A stretch of DNA of 64,000 bases from Saprospiraceae bacterium. GTDB taxonomy: Bacteria; Bacteroidota; Bacteroidia; Chitinophagales; Saprospiraceae. Within the stretch, counting starts at the first letter, position 1, and each line of letters opens with the position of its first letter. Below, piece by piece: positions 53,097-62,138 of the stretch. The stretch spans positions 391,815 to 455,814 of the forward strand of contig JAHDFP010000002.1 of NCBI GenBank assembly GCA_020628095.1, in the 5' to 3' direction. A program made the position numbers and the translations under genes. Below the pieces are notes generated by a model. That model was not told the DNA's origin and did no database searches. It worked only from the letters and a program-made list of their open reading frames with translations.

Positions 53097-54326
53097 ATGG
53101 AGCGAAAATTAATCACTAGCATACTTATTTCTTTAGTTTTTATCTTTTTAGGTGATGCTTCTGTTGCCCAGTCTACCTTGACGTTGCGTAATCCTTCATT
53201 TGAGGATATACCGCATGCAGGTGGATTGAACTCTAACTCGACCATTAAAGATTGGTTCGATTGCAGCCGTATCAATTTTCCTTTTACAACGCCACCTGAT
53301 ATACATGCTGGGGCGACTAGGGATACAGCCTTTTGGGATATGACTGTGGCAACCGCTCATGGAGTTACTTTTTTGGGTATGGTAGTCAGGGATAATGAGT
53401 CATGGGAATCCATAGCGCAGCGTCTACAGGGTCCATTGAGAGCGGGTAAATGCTATGAATTTTCTACTTATCTAGCGCGATCTGATGTCTATCGTAGTCC
53501 TACGATGTCCAACCTTGCTAAAGATGTGGATTTTACAACTCCAGCAGTGCTAAGAGTATGGGGTGGATCGGGATATTGTGGTCCAGAACAATTATTAGGA
53601 GAATCTAAGCCCGTAGACCATAGCGAGTGGAGAGAGTACGTTTTTCAGTTTGAGCCCAATGATGATTATGACTTCATCATGCTAGAGGCCTTTTATCAGA
53701 CGCCTGTTCTGTTCCCGTATAATGGTCATGTCCTAGTCGATAATTCTTCTAAAATAGTAGAGATCGAGTGTAAGCAAGACTACGAGGTGTATGTCAGAAA
53801 CCGAGTAGATAAGACAGTCAAGAGAAAAAAAATGCCAGCCCATAAGGCCAAAGCCAAGAAGCAAGAAGTTTTTAAAAGAGAAAGAAAAGAGAATAAGATA
53901 GATACAATTGTCTATAAAAGACCGAGTTCTAATGAGCTGAACCTAGATAGATCTAAGATCAAAAAAGGTCAAAAATTTAGAATACCGAAACTGTTCTTTG
54001 AGGCAGATACATCTGAAATAACAGATAAATCTTACTCGGTGCTGAATGAATTGTACGATTTCTTAGATGAAAACAAGGATATACGCATAGAAGTAGGAGG
54101 TCATACTAACGGGGTACCTCCCTCTCATGAATGGTGTGATGAATTATCTGAATCAAGGGCTAAATCTGTAACAGAATATTTAGTACTGAGGGGGATAGAA
54201 GAAGGCAGAATTGAGTATAAAGGTTATGGTAAGAGAAAACCAATAGCTAGTAACTTTACCCCTGCCGGTAGGAAACAGAACCAAAGAGTCGAAATAAGGA
54301 TTCTAAGTATAAATACAGATGGCTGA
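53097..54326 (+). CDS. OmpA-family protein with N-terminal carbohydrate-binding-like domain
   Basis: A 409-residue envelope protein. Signal peptide at 1-24 (ending SVAQ). Residues about 28-220 are a galactose-binding-like beta-sandwich (LRNPSFEDIPHAGG, then DWFDC, FEPNDDYDFIMLEAF). A Lys-rich basic linker at about 240-280 leads to a C-terminal OmpA-like domain (FEADTSEI, EVGGHTNGV, ESRAKSVTEYL, KGYGKRKP, NQRVEIRIL). The combination of a surface-type binding domain with a peptidoglycan-binding domain suggests an anchor for a surface structure. It lies between uvrB and prc. Role unknown. Confidence 0.9.
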   Translation: MERKLITSILISLVFIFLGDASVAQSTLTLRNPSFEDIPHAGGLNSNSTIKDWFDCSRINFPFTTPPDIHAGATRDTAFWDMTVATAHGVTFLGMVVRDNESWESIAQRLQGPLRAGKCYEFSTYLARSDVYRSPTMSNLAKDVDFTTPAVLRVWGGSGYCGPEQLLGESKPVDHSEWREYVFQFEPNDDYDFIMLEAFYQTPVLFPYNGHVLVDNSSKIVEIECKQDYEVYVRNRVDKTVKRKKMPAHKAKAKKQEVFKRERKENKIDTIVYKRPSSNELNLDRSKIKKGQKFRIPKLFFEADTSEITDKSYSVLNELYDFLDENKDIRIEVGGHTNGVPPSHEWCDELSESRAKSVTEYLVLRGIEEGRIEYKGYGKRKPIASNFTPAGRKQNQRVEIRILSINTDG

Positions 54327-54392
54327 TGCCTTCAGCCCGTTTGCTCAAAGCAATAAAGGTTTAATTTTTGTAATTTAAGCATGTAAACAAGA

Positions 54393-56573
54393 ATGATGAA
54401 TTGGAAAAAGATAATACTTGTCGTAGTACTGGCAAATTCAGTAGTTCTATCTGGTTTTCATAATCCAGATAATGATTCTGCCAGAGAATTTAAAATAATG
54501 GATGCGGTCTTCCAATTTTTGAAGATGTACCATTTTGACCCAGTGGAGCTTAATGACGATTTCTCTCAAAAAGCCTTTGATAATTACCTTAAAAATCTTG
54601 ACCATAGAAAGAGATTTCTCTTGCAGTCAGAGGTAGATCAGTTGATGCAATACAGATTATTAGTAGATGATCAGATTGCTAATAAAAGCATGGATTTGTT
54701 CAATCTCTCAGAAGAAATAATCGATAACTCGAGAGAAAGGGCACAGAGGATATTCCATGAGCTAATGCGTGCTGATATAGATCAGACCGTAGATGGAAGT
54801 ATCGAGATGGATGGCGAAAAAAGGAGCTATGCCAAGGATGAAGAAGAATTAAAGTCATATTGGAAACAAATGTTGCAGTATGACCTTAACAATAGATTAG
54901 AGAACAAAATATCCAAGCAAGAGGAGAGAAAAGAACTGGAAGCAGAGAAGGCGCTGGATGATATAGTGGAGGATACCGAAGTAGAGAAAGAACCTATAAA
55001 AACTAAGAAAGAACTGAGAACAGAGGCGGTCAATGCGATGAATAAGTCTTATGATAAGTGGTTCAAAAGATTAGATCAGGACAAAAGATCGGATAAGTTT
55101 TCTAGATATGTTAATTCATTGACAGGATTGTTTGATCCGCACTCTGACTATATGAGTCCGCGTGCTAAGCAAGATTTCGATATAAGAATGGGCGGTAAGT
55201 TAGAAGGGATAGGTGCAAGATTGCAGATAGAAGACGAATACACTAAGGTGTCTTCCATAGTGCCAGGTGGACCAGCATGGAAAGGGAAAGAACTCAAAGA
55301 GGACGACCTTATCACTGCTGTGAAACAAGAGGGTGAGGAGCCCGTAAGTGTCATAGGTTGGAGACTTAGTGATGTGGTTGATTTGATAAGAGGGAAGAAA
55401 GGGACGACAGTTACATTAACTACCAAAAAACCTGATGGTACTATTACAGACATCTCTATAGAGAGAGATGTAGTTAATATAGACGATTCTTTTGCAAGAT
55501 CTCTTTTATTAGACATCCCTAATGTGATCAAGAATGTCGGTTATATCAGGCTACCAAAGTTCTACAGTAGTTTCGAAAAAGAGGATGGGAACTCTTGTGC
55601 ACAAGACGTCAAAAAAGAAATAGAAAAATTAAAAGAAGTCAATGTCAATGCCATCATCCTTGACCTAAGGGGCAACGGTGGAGGATCACTCAATGACGTC
55701 GTGGATATGTCTGGCTTATTTATAGAAGATGGTCCTATTGTGCAGGTAAAACCAAGACACAAAGAGGCTTATCTATATGAGGATAAAGACGAAGAAGTCC
55801 ACTATAATGGTCCACTGGTCATTATGGTCAATCAGTTTTCTGCGTCTGCCTCAGAAATTATAGCCGCCGCAATGCAGGATTATGGACGCGCTGTAATAGT
55901 AGGTAGTAAGTCTACTTTTGGTAAAGGCACTGTGCAAAGGATACTTGATCTGGATAGAATGTTCCGCAATGAGGACGCTAACAACTTGGGCAATCTTAAG
56001 ATTACTATGCAAAAGTTTTTTAGAGTCAATGGTGGGTCGACTCAGCTAAGAGGAGTAATTCCAGACATTATCTTACCAGACGAGTTTCAGTATATCGATA
56101 CGGGAGAGAAAGATTATGATTATGCGATGGAGTGGACAAGTATAGATCCTGTAGAGCATAAGCAATCTGTGTATAATGTTCCATCTATTAAAGAGCTCGA
56201 TAGAAGAAGTAAAATCAGAACCGCCGAGAATGAAGATTTCAAGCTGATAGAGGAGAACGCACAAAGGCTTAAGACGAATAGAGATGTGACGAGCTACCCT
56301 CTGGATTTCGTAACTTATACTGATTACATAGAAAAGAAGGATCAAGAGGCGGAAAAGTTTAAGTCATTATACGAAGAGGATGTGAAGAATCTCTTAGTCA
56401 AGAATCTATCCTCTGATCAAGAGTATATTACTTATGATGAGTCAAGAATAGAAAGAAATAAAGATTGGGTCGAAGGTGTACAAAAGGATTTCTACTTAGA
56501 AGAAGTGATGTACATACTCAAAGACATGTTGGAACTACAACCAAGTTTTACTTCGGCTTCTGATAACAAATAA
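54393..56573 (+). CDS. prc: Tail-specific protease Prc/Tsp (S41 family)
   Basis: A 726-residue periplasmic or membrane-anchored protease with an N-terminal signal (1-20). An N-terminal helical domain (about 30-230, including the KQEERKELEAEKALDD charged stretch, quoted in part) precedes a PDZ domain (about 255-350; GIGARLQIEDEYTKVSSI region) and the catalytic core with Ser485 in FSASASEI, Asp496 and Lys511 in STFGKGTVQ. A C-terminal DUF3340-type helical domain follows. Prc removes C-terminal tails of lipoproteins and cell-wall enzymes. It ends with a strong shared terminator. Confidence 0.95.
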   Translation: MMNWKKIILVVVLANSVVLSGFHNPDNDSAREFKIMDAVFQFLKMYHFDPVELNDDFSQKAFDNYLKNLDHRKRFLLQSEVDQLMQYRLLVDDQIANKSMDLFNLSEEIIDNSRERAQRIFHELMRADIDQTVDGSIEMDGEKRSYAKDEEELKSYWKQMLQYDLNNRLENKISKQEERKELEAEKALDDIVEDTEVEKEPIKTKKELRTEAVNAMNKSYDKWFKRLDQDKRSDKFSRYVNSLTGLFDPHSDYMSPRAKQDFDIRMGGKLEGIGARLQIEDEYTKVSSIVPGGPAWKGKELKEDDLITAVKQEGEEPVSVIGWRLSDVVDLIRGKKGTTVTLTTKKPDGTITDISIERDVVNIDDSFARSLLLDIPNVIKNVGYIRLPKFYSSFEKEDGNSCAQDVKKEIEKLKEVNVNAIILDLRGNGGGSLNDVVDMSGLFIEDGPIVQVKPRHKEAYLYEDKDEEVHYNGPLVIMVNQFSASASEIIAAAMQDYGRAVIVGSKSTFGKGTVQRILDLDRMFRNEDANNLGNLKITMQKFFRVNGGSTQLRGVIPDIILPDEFQYIDTGEKDYDYAMEWTSIDPVEHKQSVYNVPSIKELDRRSKIRTAENEDFKLIEENAQRLKTNRDVTSYPLDFVTYTDYIEKKDQEAEKFKSLYEEDVKNLLVKNLSSDQEYITYDESRIERNKDWVEGVQKDFYLEEVMYILKDMLELQPSFTSASDNK

Positions 56574-56592
56574 GATAAGTAAGAATACAAAT

Positions 56593-56630
56593 AAAAAAGT
56601 CTCAAGGTATTTTGCCTTGAGACTTTTTTT
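56593..56630. terminator. Bidirectional terminator between prc and a T9SS cargo gene
   Basis: AAAAAAGTCTCAAGG (56593-56607) pairs with CCTTGAGACTTTTTT (56615-56629) around a 7-nt loop, a perfect 15-bp stem with A- and T-runs on both sides. It ends prc and the opposite-strand gene. Confidence 0.9.
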
Positions 56631-56664
56631 ATTTCTGTGTATAGTTCTATCAATAGAGCTTTGC

Positions 56665-57321
56665 TTATCGACTCACTTTGATTTTCTCTATGATGTTTTC
56701 AGATCCTATTTTGAGGATAAGTAAATATTCTCCGTCTTCTAATTCAGTTATGTCAAAACGATGCTCGCTTAATCCTTTAGGAATAGTATCAAGGTCCAGA
56801 TCCATTAATTTTTGACCTTTTTTAGTGTAAAAGCCACCTTTTAACTTAGATTCTGATTCTACGATGAGCCTGATACTGATATCGTCTTTAGCAGGATTAG
56901 GAAATATATACTTATAGACTTCTTCTTCCGATCTTATTATTTCTCCTATGAAGCACTGCGTTGTGTCACTTATTGCTTCATCGCCATTTTCGTAGACTAT
57001 GCTTATTCTGTAAGTATATTGGTGATCAGACGATATTGTATTGTCGGTATACGAGTAGCTTGCAGTCTGACTTTCAGTGGATTCTTCACTCAGTAGGTAA
57101 CCTATATTGGTGAATGAGGATTCGGTTTTGCTTTTTCGCTGAACGATGATGTGGCTTATCAGAGTGGATTCTGCTATTTCCCATTCCAGTTTTACCTTGT
57201 TTTCACCCTTGGACCAGTGAGCGGATAGTGTATTTTCCTCCGAGCCTTGTAGGCCTAATGCACTGCATAACATTAGAAGAATAAAGGCCAATCTAGTAAT
57301 AATGCGAAAGTTGGTTTTCAT
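56665..57321 (-). CDS. Small T9SS cargo protein with fibronectin-III-like domain
   Basis: A 218-residue protein with signal peptide (1-24). A fibronectin III-like module covers about 30-125 (VKLEWEIAESTLISHIIVQR in part: KLEWEIAESTL; YTYRISIVYENG). The last 80 residues (YIFPNPAKDDISIRL, then GEYLLILKIGSENI) are a T9SS type A CTD. No catalytic motif, so it is likely a carrier or surface module. It follows a larger T9SS cargo gene on the same strand by 115 nt, but a promoter between them is possible. Confidence 0.88.
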   Translation of the reverse strand: MKTNFRIITRLAFILLMLCSALGLQGSEENTLSAHWSKGENKVKLEWEIAESTLISHIIVQRKSKTESSFTNIGYLLSEESTESQTASYSYTDNTISSDHQYTYRISIVYENGDEAISDTTQCFIGEIIRSEEEVYKYIFPNPAKDDISIRLIVESESKLKGGFYTKKGQKLMDLDLDTIPKGLSEHRFDITELEDGEYLLILKIGSENIIEKIKVSR

Positions 57322-57436
57322 GGTTTTTTGTTATATACTTCTGAGGGTTATGTAATTACCCATTATTACAAGAAGTAGTCCAAAACCAATACCTTACTGA
57401 AGCAAGGTAACCTACTTTACATTTTTAGATGTTATA

Positions 57437-59278
57437 CTATCTCGACACCTTAACCAACTTCTCTATGGGCATCTGATTATTTCCTATTATAGTTCTGAGG
57501 TAATAGGTTCCATTAGAAAGTGGAATGGTGCTAAAACTGAACTCCAGAAGCCCTATTTTTTTAGGATAATCTTTATACAATTGCTCGACTAACCTACCTT
57601 GAGCATCATATAATTCTATTGTTACTACCTCCTTTTTATTTACCTCGAATGATAAGTTATAGTAGTCATAAGTGGGATTGGGATAAGCACGCGTTATACT
57701 GTTGTAAGCATCGTTACTTTCAGTAGAAGAAGATATTTGTGGTTTAGAGATTTTGTTGATATAAGTCAGCGCGGAATTACTAAACCCTCCATAGCTAGCA
57801 CTAGTAAATACAATGCCTGGCTCGTTATATTTTCTTTGACATCCAGCATAGTCACCCCACCTATTGCCTAATTGGTCCATGTAGGACCGACCTTCTCTAA
57901 CCTCTACAGGATCAGAATATCCAGTAGAACCTTGATAATAATAAGCAGTGATTCCGGGATTCTTGTCTACTGCAGTATGATTTACTATGATAATACACTC
58001 GTCATCTGATTCCACATCTCCAGTCCAGGACATGGCTGGATAACCATACTCCACATTGCTGTTTCCTAATAGATTTGCGGTTACTAGCTTGTCGGTCATC
58101 ACGTTATTCACGGTACCATGATATACATCGGCAAATCCAGTAGTTTGATTTACAGTATTTCCGACGAAATGAATTCTATCATCTAATAAGTAGCCGTCTA
58201 GTATGCGAGCATCGTTGGTTTCAAGTAAGTTTCCTTGTGGCTGGTTTGCGACAGGAGGCGCACCATATTCTGTGTCCGATGTTCGGACATCTATGATAAG
58301 TTCTGCATCTTGACTGTTGAGTTCTCCAGTTACCTCCAAAACGAAAATGGTATCATTGCTCAGTGCAAAGTTTCTGTTGGATAAGAAGTATTGGCGATTA
58401 CTTAGCGTTGCACCCCCACTTTTGACAGGATATAGATTTCTTATAGGTTTTCCATTGTATTCTATGTTATTCCATAGCTTGAGGTTGAGTGGTTCGCCAT
58501 TGTAACCGTCATATTTATTGATTTGATAAACAAGAGATTCCGAAAATCCCGTCTGCCAAGGTATTCCATCAAAGATGAGATTGCCAGTAAGAAAAAGCTC
58601 GTTCTCAGTGATAGAGATCATCGGATAATCGGTCCAAGTATCATCACCTCTCGGATTGCCTGTTATCTCATACATGTTCCATGTGCCTGTGGCATCATTA
58701 GTTTCTGAGAATCCAATGATGACATTGGTACTATTGCTATTGCTTCCCGCTAAACAGGTGAAAATGAATTTATCATTCTCTGGGTCATATATAATTCTGG
58801 GGTCGAATTTGCTTAGACCATTAGATAAGCCAGCTGTAAAGGATGCCAACGTTCTTTCTCTTATGAAATCACCATTTTCGTTATAAATGCCAATGCTGCT
58901 ATTGACTACAGAGATGACCTGACCATCATTAGAGATGGCTAGGTGATTGTCTTCAGGATCACTTCCATCAGTTGTATTGCCGTCAAAGCCTCCTAAGTTC
59001 TCTGGAGGATCAGATAACCTTTTAGTCGGTGGAGATGTGAGATTATATTGCTTTGGAAATTTTCGTGCACTGATTTCCTTTATCCTTTGCAGCCTTTTGG
59101 GTGTTTGACTTGGACCTTCTATGAGTTGTAGACTTGGTCTATAGTCTGGTCCTTGATTATCAAAATCAATAGTTGTGGCTTTGGGTAGTTCTTGGAATAG
59201 AATTTCTTCATAAGTCAATTGACTTAGACCATAAGTGCCAAGATGTAATAATATTAGGGCGGTGAAAATATTTTTCAT
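57437..59278 (-). CDS. Secreted T9SS type A cargo protein
   Basis: A 613-residue protein with signal peptide (1-19). After a proregion, residues about 95-520 hold a propeller-like domain: NHLAISNDGQVISVVNSSIGIY (quoted in part: HLAISNDGQVISVVN), YDPENDKFIFTCL, DYPMISITENELFLTGN and RWGDYAGCQR. The last 80 residues (AYPNPTYDYYNLSFEV, then GTYYLRTIIGNNQ, ending in Lys-Val-Ser-Arg) form a T9SS type A CTD. No protease or hydrolase motif is apparent. Surface exposed or released. Upstream of a smaller T9SS gene with which it shares the CTD type. Confidence 0.88.
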   Translation of the reverse strand: MKNIFTALILLHLGTYGLSQLTYEEILFQELPKATTIDFDNQGPDYRPSLQLIEGPSQTPKRLQRIKEISARKFPKQYNLTSPPTKRLSDPPENLGGFDGNTTDGSDPEDNHLAISNDGQVISVVNSSIGIYNENGDFIRERTLASFTAGLSNGLSKFDPRIIYDPENDKFIFTCLAGSNSNSTNVIIGFSETNDATGTWNMYEITGNPRGDDTWTDYPMISITENELFLTGNLIFDGIPWQTGFSESLVYQINKYDGYNGEPLNLKLWNNIEYNGKPIRNLYPVKSGGATLSNRQYFLSNRNFALSNDTIFVLEVTGELNSQDAELIIDVRTSDTEYGAPPVANQPQGNLLETNDARILDGYLLDDRIHFVGNTVNQTTGFADVYHGTVNNVMTDKLVTANLLGNSNVEYGYPAMSWTGDVESDDECIIIVNHTAVDKNPGITAYYYQGSTGYSDPVEVREGRSYMDQLGNRWGDYAGCQRKYNEPGIVFTSASYGGFSNSALTYINKISKPQISSSTESNDAYNSITRAYPNPTYDYYNLSFEVNKKEVVTIELYDAQGRLVEQLYKDYPKKIGLLEFSFSTIPLSNGTYYLRTIIGNNQMPIEKLVKVSR

Positions 59279-59353
59279 AATCGGATTCTTATAAAAATTG
59301 TAAAGCAGACTGAAAATAAGAACGACTTGTATAAAACAAGAATCTGTTATGAG

Positions 59354-59971
59354 TTAAATAACTCTATATGTCATATACAAACTAAATAGGATCAATAATA
59401 GCCCTGAAAAATTGAAAACCTTATTAATAGATTCTGGAGTCAACTTTTGTCTGATCCTGTCTGCTAGATATACTTTAAAAGTATCTGATAATATGATGAT
59501 GAACATGATGGTAGACAGAAGTAAGGTTGTCTGAATAGTCGAAAATTTTCTCGCGATGACATAAGTCGAGATAACAGAACCCCAATAGATAAAAGTGAAT
59601 GGGTTGATGGTATTGACTAAAAAACCTTTGGTTAAGTACCCGAAGTAGTTTCTTCCTGTGAGCTGGTGTTGGCTATGTTCTATGGTCGGTTTTTTGATAA
59701 TCATAAATATGCCAAATAAGAATAGGACAACAGCACCAGATAAGCCCATGGCATATATGAAGGAGTCGGACTCTATGGTGTCTTTTAGTTGGTATATAAA
59801 ATTGAAAAATAGGAGTATAATGATTATATCGCTTAGCCATATTCCGACACCTACAGTCAGCCCTGCTTTTACTCCTCTATCAATAGAGGCTTCTGTCAAT
59901 GCCACAAAGATGGGACCTAGCGATACGGCTAGTCCTAAACCTAATATGATGCCTTCTATGATATATGACAT
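59354..59971 (-). CDS. LysE-family amino-acid exporter
   Basis: A 205-residue inner-membrane protein with six helices. LGLAVSLGPIFVALTEASIDRG near the N-terminus (quoted in part: GPIFVALTEASI) and FLVNTINPFTFIYWGSVI are diagnostic of LysE/RhtB translocators. It probably exports an amino acid or similar metabolite. The start lies 1 nt after the stop of the YjbQ gene, so it is the last gene of a three-gene minus-strand operon. Substrate unknown. Confidence 0.92.
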   Translation of the reverse strand: MSYIIEGIILGLGLAVSLGPIFVALTEASIDRGVKAGLTVGVGIWLSDIIIILLFFNFIYQLKDTIESDSFIYAMGLSGAVVLFLFGIFMIIKKPTIEHSQHQLTGRNYFGYLTKGFLVNTINPFTFIYWGSVISTYVIARKFSTIQTTLLLSTIMFIIILSDTFKVYLADRIRQKLTPESINKVFNFSGLLLILFSLYMTYRVI

Positions 59972-59972
59972 G

Positions 59973-60383
59973 TCAATGATATATCGTGGCTATTAATTTC
60001 CGAGAGCCGCCATGGTCTCGGAATTCGCAGAGATAGATGCCTTGCCAGGTTCCCAACATTAGTTTTCCTTTATGGACAGGTATAGAGAGCGATTGTCCTA
60101 TCATGCTGGCTTTAATATGAGCTGGCATATCGTCTGGCCCTTCGGCGGTATGCTTAAGAAAGGCAAGATTTTCTGGCACTAAGTAATTATATATACTTTC
60201 GAAGTCCGCTCGCACATCGGGATCGGCATTTTCATTAATGGTAATGGCCGCGGAAGTATGTTTTATGAATAAGTGTAAAAGTGCATCATATTCTGGTAGC
60301 TGAACTCTCTGTATGATGTCACTGGTGATAATATGGTATCCTCTGGGGTAGGGTCTAAGACTTATATCATAATGTGTAATCAT
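59973..60383 (-). CDS. yjbQ: YjbQ/UPF0047-family protein
   Basis: A 136-residue protein of the YjbQ family. Signature HTSAAITINENADPDVRAD (residues about 44-62), HIKASMIGQS and LGTWQGIYLCEFR are all present, with conserved His, Asn, Asp and Glu of the putative active site. E. coli YjbQ shows weak thiamine-phosphate synthase activity, but its true role is unclear. Located 11 nt after the DUF6089 gene stop and 1 nt before lysE-type gene; gene coupling seems positional rather than functional. Confidence 0.94.
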   Translation of the reverse strand: MITHYDISLRPYPRGYHIITSDIIQRVQLPEYDALLHLFIKHTSAAITINENADPDVRADFESIYNYLVPENLAFLKHTAEGPDDMPAHIKASMIGQSLSIPVHKGKLMLGTWQGIYLCEFRDHGGSRKLIATIYH

Positions 60384-60394
60384 GATATGTAATA

Positions 60395-61228
60395 TCAGTA
60401 AATGTCTCTAGATATGGCTGGACAATGCAATTGACCAAAATATTTCATAATTCCAATATTAATAAAATATACCATATCATTAGTTTTTCCATTACCTCTC
60501 TGCAGACCTGGGATTGCGAAATCAGGTTCTATAGATCTGTCTGAAAGAGCGACGGCAATTTCGCCTCGACTATTTCTTAGAGAAAAGAAGTCTGGATAGG
60601 TCTGACTGACATCATCTATATAATCGCTAAATGGTTTTCTACCATTAATCTGAACATTGACACTCCAGTCTCGGTTGATGTCCCACTTGAAGCCTGCACC
60701 AAATGCCAGTGCCATGGTCATGAGTCCATATTCACCTCCATTGATCTGGCCTTCTGTGGCATGATCTCTTAGTACATAGGTCTGATCGTTAAGTGTTGCC
60801 TTTGGATTATATCTCATAAATGAAACACCCCCATATATATATGGTGTGTAATAATCATCTTCGCTGCCATGTATGTAGGGGAAGAAATTAAACTCTACCG
60901 TTGCACTGGCATCAAATATGTCTGAGAAAAAGCTGAGATTCCTTACTCTCTGGAAACGATTGATAGAGTTTTCGTCAGAGGCACTTATTCTAGCGTAATC
61001 CAGTGACCCACTAAGACAAATGCGTTCACTAAAATTTCTCCGGGCTTTTATACCCATAGAAAATCCAAGATCGGACAGACTATACTGCGTATTAAGATCT
61101 CCGAAATAATGAGAGACGCCCACGTGTCCTCCTAATTCGAAACCCTTCTGACAATGAGTCTGCACAGAGTATAATAGTGTCATTATACTTAACAGAAACA
61201 AGATATGATGTCTCATGTGTCTATTCAT
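60395..61228 (-). CDS. Outer-membrane beta-barrel protein, DUF6089-like
   Basis: A 277-residue outer-membrane protein with signal peptide (about 1-26, ending THCQ). The body has alternating strands: GFELGGHVGVSHYFGDLN at the N-terminus, then SLDYARIS, RVRNLSFFSDIFD and VEFNFFPYIHGSED, typical of DUF6089. The C-terminus ends with aromatic strand IGIMKYFG. This family is common in Bacteroidota with no known function. First gene of a three-gene minus-strand operon with yjbQ and a LysE-type exporter. Confidence 0.9.
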   Translation of the reverse strand: MNRHMRHHILFLLSIMTLLYSVQTHCQKGFELGGHVGVSHYFGDLNTQYSLSDLGFSMGIKARRNFSERICLSGSLDYARISASDENSINRFQRVRNLSFFSDIFDASATVEFNFFPYIHGSEDDYYTPYIYGGVSFMRYNPKATLNDQTYVLRDHATEGQINGGEYGLMTMALAFGAGFKWDINRDWSVNVQINGRKPFSDYIDDVSQTYPDFFSLRNSRGEIAVALSDRSIEPDFAIPGLQRGNGKTNDMVYFINIGIMKYFGQLHCPAISRDIY

Positions 61229-61740
61229 AGATCAACCTTCATAACGAAGAATTAGAAACTTTAGGTATGTTGATGTCAATCAAGTATTGAAAATATTACT
61301 TAAATCCTAAGAAGTAGGTCTACGTGTTACAGATAATGTAAAGGTATAACTCAGGAGTGCAAATCTATTATAATTAGACCTGGATTATGGGCCAAAAGCC
61401 ATGGAAGAATTAGTTACGAGCATTAATAATTATTCTCTCATAATGAGCCGCTTGGAGGGATTGGTTGATCTTAAAGAAAGTGTCGCGGATAATAAAATAA
61501 ATGTTAAATTAGTCATGTTAACGACTGTAATAAATAAAAATTTAGCTAACAGATTAAAGAATTAACATATATGAATAGTTGATTCTGAGATTTTTATCCA
61601 TAAGGAATTTAATTATTCGATATGTTCTGATAGTTATAGATTTTTGTATACCTTCGTGACTTGACGAAACTGTGTAGTCTGATGACTTCAGGCTATACGC
61701 TGTATTAAAAGAATTAACCAAAACTCAAACTCGACCTAAA
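61229..61740. other. Intergenic region between divergent genes
   Basis: A 512-bp AT-rich region with divergent genes on both sides. It holds a possible 54-codon reading frame (61401-61565) and a TACCTTCG box near 61652 that is one mismatch from TAnnTTTG. A short hairpin (TAGTCTGA/TCAGGCTA with one G-T pair) lies near 61675-61695. No RNA gene is recognised. Confidence 0.45.
61401..61565 (+). CDS. Possible small protein of 54 residues
   Basis: An ATG-started frame with helical, Leu-rich amphipathic content (SLIMSRLEGLVDLKE, then VINKNLANRLKN), ending with TAA at 61563-61565. No signal peptide and no clear ribosome binding site. It lies in the long intergenic region before a small secreted-protein gene. 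The evidence is only the open frame and its composition. Confidence 0.25.
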   Translation: MEELVTSINNYSLIMSRLEGLVDLKESVADNKINVKLVMLTTVINKNLANRLKN

Positions 61741-62094
61741 ATGATTTTTAGACTCAATCTCAATCTCAAACGAACTATCCTATTTTCGTTTGCCCTGTTT
61801 TTTCTAAATATCCTTTCTGGACAGACGGATTTAACTTCAGAGGTAATGCACATTCAGGATACTAAGGTCAGCCTTAGGCATCTGGATGCGACGTTAAAGG
61901 ACTACAAGGCAAATCCTCAGGATTATTCACTTTCCATACTATATAATCATCAGATTATCGATGCTATAGTCGACGATGAGTTATACAAAGTAGTAGAGAT
62001 GGATGCTTACATCAGAGAGTATTTTACGACTCCAGACAATGATGAACGCAAAATCTATGAAGAAGTACTACTTCAGGCAATAGAAGAACTATAG
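61741..62094 (+). CDS. Small secreted protein of unknown function
   Basis: A 117-residue protein with a long signal peptide (about 1-28, ending LSGQ). The mature part is acidic and helical (DATLKDYKANPQDYSLSIL in part: LKDYKANPQDYSL; VVEMDAYIREYF). No repeats, no Cys. It lies 44 nt before a giant secreted protein and may be co-transcribed with it. I do not recognise the family. Confidence 0.7.
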   Translation: MIFRLNLNLKRTILFSFALFFLNILSGQTDLTSEVMHIQDTKVSLRHLDATLKDYKANPQDYSLSILYNHQIIDAIVDDELYKVVEMDAYIREYFTTPDNDERKIYEEVLLQAIEEL

Positions 62095-62138
62095 TAAAAT
62101 AAAATAAACTCAATCTCACATTATATCTCACGATTATT

